NCBI RefSeq assembly: GCF_963678635.1
Contig: NC_087063.1
Span: 22,450,701-22,514,700 of the forward strand
Origin: Symsagittifera roscoffensis
Taxonomy: Eukaryota > Xenacoelomorpha > Acoela > Convolutidae
Direction of reading: 5' to 3'
DNA length: 64,000 nucleotides
A model generated the notes under the pieces. That model made no database searches. It had not been told where the DNA came from and was given only the letters and a program-made list of their open reading frames with translations. Of this stretch, positions 12,001 through 24,000 are shown in pieces (position 1 is the first letter of the stretch; each line of letters opens with the position of its first letter). The position numbers were made by a program, and so were the translations under genes.

Positions 12001-15000
12001 CGTTATTAGACCTTTTTTGAATATTTATTTTATGAATATTTCGCAAATTACAGTTGTTCTTTTCTTGATTGCTATTTAACTAATTTGCTAAGCTATAGTT
12101 AATTTACGCTCCTCAATAACAAAGAGCAGCTAATTGCCGGAAAATTCAGTATTGCAATGGCCCCAGTTTTCTGAGTTTGGGTCAATTTTCATTAAAAACT
12201 AACTATTTAAGAGTCGATGAACGTACTTAAGACTATTTTATAGGTCGTGATAATTTTTTTGTTCGGAAAAAGCTTTAAAATTGTTCAGGCTCAAATTTGA
12301 TTTTTCGCGGTTTGACTTATGATTTTATCAGTTTCATTTTCTTTGTTAAAAGAAAGACAAATCTTACTGGAAGATAAAGGAAGGCAAAAGTGTAAAGGTA
12401 ACTAAAGATTCGATTTTCTAAAGATTCTAAAGTTTTCAGATTTACCGTCGGAATAAAAAGTTTACCTAATAATGTTGTGACATGTTTTTTTTTCCTTTGA
12501 AGTTCGAAAATTGAAAATGTTCAAAGCTTTCATCAGTTTCCTCTAGAGTTATTTTACACTTCTCCAACCATTTGTTATCTATTTTCAAAATATACTTTTA
12601 AGATATCTTAAATATCTAAAATTTGGCGTTTTTTTTTCTTTGAAAATCAGATCGTGAAAAAGGTGAAATCGGAAGTTTAAATTGGAAGTTGATATTTTTT
12701 TTGGCTCTCGCTCAACCTACCATCTTTTCATTGACTTTATTCTAACTGTCAGATGGCTGTTTGTTATACCCTTGCGATAAGCAAGGGTATCGCAATCGGT
12801 TACTAGATGTTTTGCCGTAAATAATTTTGTGCATAGAATTATCAAATGGCAATCAGTATATTTTATACCTGTTGCTTTTTACGAATGGTTAATTAACAGC
12901 GTGGTTACTGTAATGGCCTTGTGTTTTTGCTAAGAGTTGTCGTTTAATGTTTTATCAGATTTGAAAACATTTGGTAGATTTTCGGCTCTGATGTTCATCT
13001 TTATTTCTGTCGGCTTATTTTCATGTTGTTTCTCTATTTCCTTAGTTTGGTTGTTTCTGTGACGATTGATCTCTAGCAGGTATTTTTTGAAAAAGCTTAA
13101 TCATCCTTTCAAGCTTTTCGCTTGACAATAAGAAAGATAAAACATGAATTTTAAAGTCAAGTTTTGGCTTTTAGTTCATTTATTCATTGCGATAGCAAGG
13201 TTATTGCAGTTTGATTTTGCTTTTTTTTCCTGTAAACATGGACTCATTGAACTGGTGGTACTTTAGTTCATATTGAATTCAAAATTTCAAGTGTCTTTTT
13301 CTGGCCTGGTGGCAACGATTACGCCTGGGAAGGCAAATGTCCTGGGTTCGAATCTGACCAGGACCAGTTGTTTTTCAAACAGTACTTGTTCCGGTTCAAA
13401 AATTTTTGACCTAATATTTGTGTGCTTATGTTTTGTCGTCTTAGTTGCGACGTATAAGAATCGTTCATTTTAGCTGTAAACAATTTTTAACTGTAGTTTT
13501 TTTAGCATTATAAAAATCTGACCTCTGAAAAAAGTTTTTGGTGCGAGTGTGTGTGTGCTCTGACAGGAAAATGGACTTGACATTTTTTTTATAAGTTCAG
13601 AATTTTTGAAGGGTTTTTGTCCAGATTTTTCGGCATTGTTACCGCTTGGTATTTATAAATTCAAATCCAATCAACCATCCGGCGCATCTGGCCTAGAGGT
13701 AAATCAACTGGTTATGACGGCATAGATTTGCTATTCTAATCTGGCCGGGCCCTTTTTTGCAAACTACAGTTTTTGTGCTTTTTCAGATTATTGTCCGTCT
13801 GTTTGTTTTTATCGGCTTGGTTCCCTAAGCTTGATGGTTCAGCTTTATTCCAAGATACTGTAACCACGAAGCTTGAGACGACAAAGCTAGGGAGTTCGAT
13901 TCCAGTTGAGACTTGTTTTTCTTACAAACAGAAAGTTATGGCTAATTTAGATTATTGTCTATCTGCTTATTTTTGTCTGCTTTTTTCCACAGACAGGTTT
14001 TTTTTTGAAAACTTGGCTTCTCTATGGCATTCTGAAAGCTCTTTATAGAGTTTTTATTAGTGGGGGCATTTTCGCTCTGGACATTTTGGGCTTTTGTTGC
14101 AACTTTTCTTGACAAAAACGATTTTTTGAATTTTTTCCGTTTGATTTTCATAACATTCTAATTTGTATTTTAAGTGGTGCGAAGCTCAGCTTCGCCCGTT
14201 TAAAAAATTAAAACTCACTCAATTATGCAGCGTATCTGGCGTAGAGGTAACACAGGTGCTTGAGACGACAAAAGCTTGTGGTTCGAATCCTGCCGAAGCC
14301 TGTTTTTTTTTTCAAACCAAAATTAATCGTCGTTTCAAACCAAAATTTTCAAACCAAAATTAGTCGTAATCGTTTTAATCCGCTTTATTGTCAATAATAA
14401 TTGGTCTGAATGATTAAATCGTTTTTAAAATTACTACGCTTGCAAGCCGTATTAAATTTTGGATTAGCAAGCCTTATCAAAATGAAATATGTACTTTTTT
14501 TCTAGTTAACAACTAGCTTGACGAAATCAGTTGAATCATTTGCTGACTATCCATCCGACTTCTTTTCACTTCTTTTTTAAAATATCTTCCAGGTTGTTTC
14601 CTCCTCAGCATGGAGGTAAATAAGATGTCTTTGTACCCTAAGGTCTGGAGTTCGAGTTGTGGCCGGAACTTATTTTTTTTTTCAGTATCAAGAAATTGAA
14701 AAAAAAGCCGAGAAAAACGAATAGTTGGTTTTTCGTTTATTCGCTCAAGTTTTGTTTAATAAATTGCCACTAAGGATTTTTTGTGCTGCAGACATTTTTA
14801 CTTGTAGTTGCAAGTATTGTTCATTCTATTTTCACGGGGGACTTGAAAGAATTTTTATTAAATTTTCTCATAAAATTTTTTTTCGGTTCAAATGGTTTCA
14901 GCTCAAAGATTTTTGGCTTAATTGCCACATCACTGATTTTTCTTGTGCTGTGAACAACTTTCATTGTAGATGCAAGTGCAAGTGTTGTCCTTTGTTGTTT

Positions 15001-18000
15001 AAGGTGGGACTTAATTTTTTTTTATAAAATCATTTTTTTTTTCGGGTCAGTTTGTGTCTGCTCAAAGGTTTTAGGCTTTGTTTTTTTTCGTAAAATTTCT
15101 GGCATGTTTACCTGGAACGAACTTCTATCGAGACATGTGAAAATTTATATGACCTATTTGTTTTCAAAATTTTCATTGTTGTCTGCTTTTTATTTTTTTA
15201 AATGTTTGTGTTGAATTGCAAGTGGTGCGAAGCTCCGCTTCGCCCCTGTGTATTACTTTCTCCAACAGCAGAAAGAACAAGAATGCGCAGACTCGAAATT
15301 GGGCAGGGCTCTTTAAAAAGATTTTGAAGTCCAAATTTATCTGAATTTTAGTGCGGCTGGAAAAATAATCAGCAATCGTTCTAACCAGTATAATTCTAAC
15401 CATTTGATGACATTTTTCAGAATAATATGCGAATCAGATACACACACACCTGCAAAGATACACACACATCTACAAACACACTCACAGACGCATACACAAA
15501 CACACTTTGTTTTAATATATGTATAGAAGAGTGTATTATAGAAGAGTTTGCATAGAATTAAAGCTTAGAATTAATTGCCTTGGATATTGATTCCTTAAAA
15601 AATTGATATTTGATATATGCTCCGTTTAGCAAAATCAGCACGATTTACAATTGAAGGTATGTAAAGTATTCGTTTTTTCTGGGTTAGTAGCAGCTAGCCA
15701 TGGTGTTGTGCTTTTGTACCTGGTTAATTTATCTCATTGGTGCTGGGATGATAGCATAATCCCATTCGTTGCAGCTTTCGTTCCGACCAATGAAAATGGG
15801 GAGAAACTTTGTATTCGGGTGTGTTTTAGTTTTTTGTTCTTTTTTTCCCACGCAAAATCAGCTACCGCAAATAGTCGTCGGGGAGGGTGGAGTGATATAT
15901 CATATTAAGGGCTTTTCAGTCGTGATTCAAACGACATTAAAAGTTTTTTAAAATTTTTTCACAGTGTCGAGAAAAACCGGTTTGAAATTTTTGATTTTTC
16001 GTCTAATTTCGAGCTATTTAGTAAGGTAGTTAGTAATTGCAATAGCTTATTTAACCTTTGAAAATTTAGTTTTACTCAAGTAAAGGTAGTTTTTGGAGTT
16101 GTTTAGCTCAATTTTGGGAATAAAAAACTTGAAAATTCAAAAAATTTCCGCAAAAATTTTTTTTTTTCCAATTGACCTATTTTACTGTTTATCAAACATG
16201 CTCAATTTCTTATTTTTCTTGCAGATTTTTTTTATCACAACGTGCAGAAAAAATGACGCCAACTTGAGAAAACATTTTTATTTTTTCAAGACTGTGGTCG
16301 GAACTTTCTGTGCTACCTGCACAGTAACTGGCTATCCTTGTTTAGTTTTGAACTCTTTAAAAAAATTTAAATGTTCAAACTAACGTTCAAATTGAACCAA
16401 CCTGTCATAATTTTTCTCGTCGACATTACAGAAAGAAAATTTCATATATCAACAACGTGAACACAAAAGAGAGAATATCTTAATTCTCAGAAGATCATGA
16501 TTACATAAGGTTACAAGAGTTGGTAGAGCAACTTGAAATCATTAAATAACTACACTTAAAAATAATTAATGGGTCGGTGAGTCTGAGGTTACGATTGATC
16601 CGGTGTTAGTCATAGAAGCATTGTTACAAAACTGGCTTGCATTCAGTTTTTAATTGATACCAGATACAACAAGTAGTTTGTAGTTGATTGATAGTCCTGG
16701 AATGAATTGCTAATTATTTGGTCACTTTCAATAAAAAAATTATCTGACAGATTACTCCCTTTTCATTTATTATAGCTTTGAGATAAAAAAAAAACTAAAT
16801 AGTATCTAGTTAATGGGAAATTTTGAGGTTGTTATTTTGTCTTACTTTTGCAACTGGACGATAAAATTAAAATAGAGAGCTGATTATTATAATAACTTAA
16901 TGTTCCGATCAGAATTTGATTGCTATTTTGTATAACTGATTTGCGCTCCAGGAAACAGCTGGTGTGGCGATAACACCCGACTCCGTTCAGACACCTCTTC
17001 TTCGCTCGTGAGGTTCTCTGAAGACGTGTCCACTTCGGATACTGTGCAGGTGGTGGCTTCTGAGTCGGAGGACGCAGACCCGCTAGATGACTCATTGGTG
17101 TTCCATCAGGACTCTTCTCTACCGTCTCCACATGAGAAATTGGGAGAGGAGGAGGCGTACGATTTCAACATAGGGCGAGGAGGAGGTGAGGGCTCCTTTC
17201 TCTAATGCCAGCCTCCTGTGGATAATTCTTTTGTGCAAAGTAACCATTCGTTTTTGCTATGTTGCGCATGAATACCAATTAGTCGACATTCGAAACTTTT
17301 TAGTCGGACATAATTGACGCGAAAAGGTGGAAGATATACTTCAAGCAAAAGAAAATATGCGAACCGAAACTAAAACAACATTGGGCTCAAACTGGGACGT
17401 TATAAAGCTTCTTTCAGGTGCGGGTGACCACACTCTTAACTATGGTGTGGATACGATTCGGGGATCAGAGACTCTTGGAATGCAAGAGACGGACTCAGAA
17501 GAGGAGGAAGGAGAGGGAGAGGAGAACAGCAGTGGTCTGGATGCCTCTTGGGGACTCACTTCCGAGAGCAGATCTCTCATCATGGGTGGAAATGTCATGG
17601 TGTGTATGCCACCAATTGTAATGCTTAGGTTGTTTTTCTACTCTGGGACTATTTTAAAACCCAGGAAGCAAATTTGCTAATATTTTCTTTCAGGTTTACA
17701 AACGCTGAATTATATTTGGCTAATATAATTTTCTGCCATTCCTTTCTTCTGCTACGAGTGATTAACCTTTTTTTTAGCTCAGTTGAATCCTTGAACTGCA
17801 TCCTGTTCTTACAGTTTAGTTAGTTGCGGTTGTGGTTATAATATGAAGAGGTTACATGTCATTTGGCCCAAAGTCAACTTGTCCCATTCCATCTTGTCCT
17901 ACAACAACTTGCCCCACAAGACAACTTGTCCTATATCATCCAGATAATGATTAATTAAAACTTGTCTCAGATTCTTTGATATCCTCGTAGAACATAGTGT

Positions 18001-21000
18001 CGGCATTAACATGAAAGTTTTTTTCGCTGAACAATTAAGCTTGCAACAAAATGCGGATTCATTGAAACACGTTTGGAATCAAATGAGTTCAAAGCATGCA
18101 TGAACAAATTGAAAGCCGCAAAATTTCAACGTAACTTTCATGTCGAGTTAACTATATCAAAAGATTTATTGCTGATTTTGGAAGCGCACTTGGCATAGAT
18201 GTTAGTGCACATCACTCTTAGTCAAAAAGTAAACAGTTCAAAACTCGAAGAAGTCAAAAATTTTAATTTGAAATCATGGAACAGAAAAATGCAGGTAATG
18301 CCGCACCCCAAAACCCCTCATACTGGGTACCCAGTATGGGGGAGTGTTGAGGGTTGTGCTGGCCTCTATCACCTCCTAAAATATGGGCTCTCTACGGAGG
18401 CTAAAAGTTTTATAAAAAAATAGTTTTTTAAAATCAATTAAAATGCCGACAATTTGGATTAAGTTATGCCGACATTTTAAAATTTGCGAAAAAGTTAATT
18501 GAACAAATGAATAAAAATAATCAACAACATGGTCTTTGTTAAAATAACTGAAAAAGTATTTGATTTTAGCATGGATATCGCGTATTTTTTCCGACCCTAG
18601 TTCTGCTTCCTCCATAGCCTTTAAAACGCTAAACTTCTGATTTGTGGAGTCCTGTTGAATCCTTTGTAGAAAAGGGTAGAGGTTTGGGTGGCTCCCTTGA
18701 AAACGCCATCACTCCAGATGCCAGCCTTCAACAGCGTTTGTTGTTCGGATCAAACATACCGCAGCTTCTTCCGAATGGTTCCAGACGAAACAAGGGCTGC
18801 CTACTATTTGTCCTATTGTTTCCCCTTTGATGTAACTTCTCTGGAAGTATGACGCAACTTTGTTGATTTTATCTGCCACAAATTGCTCGAGGTCTAAGCG
18901 GTCAACCAAATGCTCGATTTCCTCAAGAACGCTCTCGAACGATTGTTCGACTAAATCAATTGGAACAAAACTTAAGGCGAGTATTGAACGAAGAGCCAGG
19001 CTTAGTTCACCATAGTTTTGATACATATTTCCGAGCCTTATTTATTTTGCATTAGCAGACGTGACAGTAACATTTTTTGATCGAAGACTCTTGATATGCA
19101 TTTCCGAAAGCATTGACGGCGGCTCGTTAAAATCGAGAAGAATCGTTGATGGCTGCGCATTTTCCGAGACAGTATAAGTAGCTTTCAGGGACTTTGCATA
19201 TGTTTGTTCAGTTTTGTTTGGAAGTACAGCATAAATGCAAGGTTGGTAGAAACAGTTAGTTTGTATATGTACTGTATAAATCTGGTAAAACTGCATCGGG
19301 TAACTTTGAATGTGGCAAAGCCAGAAAGAATTGTTAACTTGAAGGGCATGAGCTTTATCCCAGTCACCAAAGATTAAAATTCGTTCAAGATCCATGAATT
19401 CACTGTGGAGTTAACAAAAATCAGTATACTCCGTTTGAATTACAAAATATCAGATGGAGCCAGATTATGTTTGCGGCAGTTGAGAGTTCTATTTATTGCT
19501 GCTCGACTGAGCAAGGATTACTGAACTGTTTTTTCGTCTGATGCTTCTTGATGACAAGTGGAATTTATACTGCTATTAACAGGTACCATTTGCTGCTTGG
19601 GCTCTTTTCATTTGATGCATAATCTGGTTCGCTTCAATTTTTCTTGCTCTAACATGACGACCCTGTTCGGTTTTGGTGCATACCAGTTCATCTCCAGTTG
19701 TTACAGCGAGCATTCGGCATTTGTGTATCTCGTGCATCTCCAGTGTTCAGGTGTTTTTGTTGTCTGCTTTTTTGTGAAGTCGTATCCGTCAATAATCAGT
19801 TGATTCGTTGAGTTATTCCCCACATGATTTGACTCATAATAGTTAAGGTGTATGTTTGCAGAGAAAAGATTTAACAATGATGCAATATGAAAATATTAGT
19901 GTTCTAATTTTAGTGATATTTTGTTTTTATTTTGGTCCAAGATAAATTGAACACATGGTCCATATCTTAAGAGTCTACAGATTGCTTATATTCGGAATGT
20001 TCTAAAATACATATTTTGTTTGCCTTAGGGATGGACGCGAGAGGCAGCCTTCATCCTGTGGCGTCGGGTGCTGGGCATCATCGGGGATGTGAATGAGATC
20101 ACTCATGAGGAGACGAGGGCAGCTGTGTTTAAGTACCTTCTTGAGATGCACGACATCCTGCAGAACATTGCCAATCACCAGAGTGAGTGCTATTCTTATT
20201 CAAGGTCTGGATAAGAAAATGCGATGACCAATATTTCTCTTTGAAGGTTCTTGAACGAAGTGAATGCAGATGTATAAACCGGGTTGTTTTTGATCGCTTT
20301 TCAAATAACTTTTGGTGGTTTGACTTTCGTTTGACTAAAAGTGTTGAAGTAAAGCTGATACAGCTATTTTGGATTTTTTGAAACGAAAAATTTGCAGAAG
20401 ATTCATTAATCACAAACAGTTAGGCTCAAGCACTATTATCAATTTTTCAGAACACTAAAATTTTTAATTTAGTGTCGTTCAGCAGAAAAGAACTCAAATG
20501 TTTTTCAGAATTTGTTGACGAAGAGACAGGTCAGTTCTGTGTGCCTCCATACGTTCCCCCAGTTCCCATTCTCCTCCCCTGGGCAATCGGAGGATGTCGC
20601 GTGGGCACTCCTGCAGAAGGAACCTCTTTCAAGGCCTCGACAGGGACACTCTTGGCACATAAGTTGGCTATAAGGACTATTCTGAAATATCCTGCTTTGG
20701 ACACGGGGGTGGTCTCCAGTTTCTACCAGATTGTTTACGAGAACTTGAAACGTTAGTTTCTTTCAAATCATTTGGAATGGCATGAACTTTGTAAACTAAA
20801 TGCCTAAAATTTCTAACTATCTTTGTCGATAATTTTTTTAAACCGGGTTTAAAATACTACTCCGTAAATAGTTTGAAAAGCTTTCTACTGATGGATGCTT
20901 CACGGTGAAAAAAAGACAAATTATTTTTATTATTTTCTAAATTGCGATTTTTTGCGAAAATTAATTTAGCCAGTCTAAAGGGGGTTTTTGAAAGTTTTTA

Positions 21001-24000
21001 GGGCTTTGCTAAAATGATTTTTCTTCTAATTTATGAATAATCAAAGCAGTCGTTTCAGTTGATTGCTGCATGAGCCTGCAGCAGTTGTTTGTGAAAGAGT
21101 TGTTCAACATCTATGGGTGTCAACTGCCAGGCTCAATGGCGCTTCTGAAAATACTAGTGGACAATGCGTTCTCCTTTATTGCGCACTTCTACATATCACC
21201 CACGCCTAATATGGTGAGGCTTGTTTGAATTGAATTAAATATTTCAGCAGAGATCATCAAGTTTATTAACATCAAACTCTATGATGACCGAAGGTTTGGA
21301 ACAGGGCCTTTGAATTGCTAGGTTTAGCTTAAAATGATAGCCTTGATTATTAGTTTCATAGAACGAATGAATTTCAGTCAGCTTTTGGCAAGTTGCTTTC
21401 TAGGGTTTAAATAGTTTTAAGTTAGGTTATAAAACTACTCAACTATTCGAGCACTTACACTACTCACAAACCAGTCGATTTCCAACCAGAAATGTTGTAC
21501 CCGCCTACTCTGCGGTGCTGATTACACTAACGATCTTTAGTGAATGTTAGTGTTATACTACGATTAGTCTTTTTTTCTAATCTAAGTCGCAAATATTCAT
21601 ACCACTTTGGAGCACCTCTACGGCTTTTTGATAGCATTTGCTTTGACATTCGAATTGTAATAAATTAACACAGTTGAGACTTTTTAATTTCATCAAATGA
21701 ACCTACAAAAGCTATTTGATTCAAACAACAACACAATAATTACCCAAGCAAAGCTTGTGTTGTAGTATGAACAAGCTTAATTTTCCCAAACGAAGTCGTA
21801 AATGTTGTTGAGACGCAAGTATTGTTGCGACAAAATGTGTTCATTTTGAAAGTGTTCACTTTGATCAATAACCAGCTGTTAAGTACAGCCAATGCTAAGG
21901 ATATTAACACACTACTATATTACAAATAGCACTTTAGCTTCAAGGTATCATGGATGTTTGACATTCGAAAAGTAATAATTTGACACAGTTGATGCTTTTT
22001 AATTTCATCAATTGAACCGAAAAAAAACTATTCAAAATTGTCTATTTTTGTATTTGGTTCCACTTTTGCTAGCATATTTTGGTAGCACACGGAGCTGCTT
22101 TCTTTGTGACTAGTAATTGCCGATTGTTCAGCGCTCGTTGACGAGAGGTTGCAATTGTTCAGGTCGAATGTTCGAACCGAATATTTACTAATTGGAGGCT
22201 TATTGTTCCGACTTTCGATACGAAAGTAACGGAATATTTGTGCTCGGGGTGGGTTTTTTTTTCTTCAGACAAATTTCGACTTTTTAACTAGCCATTTTTG
22301 ACGGAATTTTTTTATACCATTCGAAAGCCATTGTTGTCCTGAGCTTAAATTTGAAAAGATATTTTACCTCTGATCATTTTTCGTAAAGTTATGAGGGTTT
22401 AAAAATTGCCATTTTGACCAATTTGGGACAATTAACGCGCGATATAATTCGCGCTATTAACGCGTAAGCGGAGATTTAATCCGTCTTATAAATCGTTCCA
22501 AATTGGTTGAACGAAGCTTATTTGCCATAATTGATTTGTTACAAGGAACGAAATCTATCTTTTCGTACTTTATATGGCGTGTGGGTGGATGATTTTCATA
22601 AAAATTTTAAAATTTTAGAAAAATTTTTTTTCATTTTATTTTATTTCATTTAATTTTTTATGTTATTACTGCTGCTCCATAAACCTTAAAAGGCAGTCGG
22701 AACATTCAGGGCTTCGCCCTGATACGAGCAGTCTTGTTTCTATTTTTTCTTATTTCACCTTAAACAGCTGCTTTTTTGTCGTGTTCTCGCTAGTGTTTGC
22801 GAAGCGCAGCCTCGCATCAGAGTGGATGTGGTAAAATAGTATCAAAGAGGGGACTTATAGGTCGCCAAAGGGCCAAATCCTGAAAAAAGAGAGAACAAAA
22901 CTTTCTCAGAATGTTCAGCCGAATTGCTATGGTGCAATTTATTTTTCGTCTTTCAAGCCCAAAACTTTTAGCTCATAACGATCATTCTGAATTTTTTAAT
23001 TGAATCAAAAGGTACGCCAAAAAAACCCGGTCATTTGATGACAAAATTATTGGAAAGTGAGCCCCTTGTTTATGAGATAAAAAAATCTCCAAAAATTTGC
23101 TTAAAACTTCAAAATTTATTTTCAAATAAAAAAGTGATATTTTATATACTAAAAATGACATGTTTGGCCTTAAAAATGTTTGAATTATATAAAATGGAGA
23201 AGATTATACCATGCTTTAAATTTGTTGTGCTACATAAGAGGCGCACTTTTGTCACTTGGATTTAGTTTTGTCAGAAATCGATTTACATTTATATTTGTTA
23301 TACATAGGGTAATTTTAATCAGCATTGTTTTTTACGTTCACTGTTTCACTTTATCCTTTTAGGAAATCAATAATTTTCAACTTGTTGAATTACAATAACA
23401 ATTTCAAAATTTGACTCAGGATATTTGTGTACGCAGGATCTGGACTGTGTGGAAAAGGCTCTGCTGTTTCTGGGCTCAATTGTCTCCTTCCCAGACCACT
23501 ACACCGACTGGAAGTGTCTCAAAATAGATGCAGATGTGAAAAGGGGCCAGACGGCAGTCTGTGTGTACCCGATGACTCAATTGGCCGAATCAGTGTCTGC
23601 AGCTGTGGCCACATGCTTAGCGCAGCCTGCTCTCTGTCTCAGTGCGTCGTAAGTCTGACAACTTTTAATACAAGCGACGAAAAGTAACCGTTGGGTTATA
23701 AACATCCAAAAAGTGTATTAGGTTTGAAGTTGTTTTGTCAATTATTTCTTTTTTTGGCCGCAATAAGCCAGTTTGGATCAAAATTAAGCGCAAACTCAGG
23801 ATTTTACTCTCCAAAATGCCTGTTTGCAATGCCTGTTTTCTTTAACTTTTCACAGTTTTCACACTGATTGCTTCTATTTTTTCGTTGATACTGTTTCACG
23901 TCGCATGAACATTTTTTTACTCCGCTTATTAAGAGTAATGAACGTAGTGAAGAGCCTTATATAAGTCATGCTGATTTTTTTTTCAGGAAAGAGTCTTGAA

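Larger units (their letters stand above)
10224..16951 (+). other. RALGAPA intron 4 (6.7 kb), repeat-filled
   Basis: No exon or independent gene found. Holds diverged AAAGAGTAATGA-family MITE pieces (near 10310 and 12210), the 3' end of a type B repeat (hairpin 11712-11728), a type C 5' hairpin (12767-12789), a complete type C copy (13186-14196), an isolated tRNA-like module (14229-14302), a type B copy (about 14435-15245), a CA-rich microsatellite (about 15435-15510) and a type E repeat (about 15770-16380). Confidence 0.7.

Noticed and set aside
16832-17131. 99-codon minus-strand frame
   Set aside because: Antisense of RALGAPA exon 5; no domain and no support.
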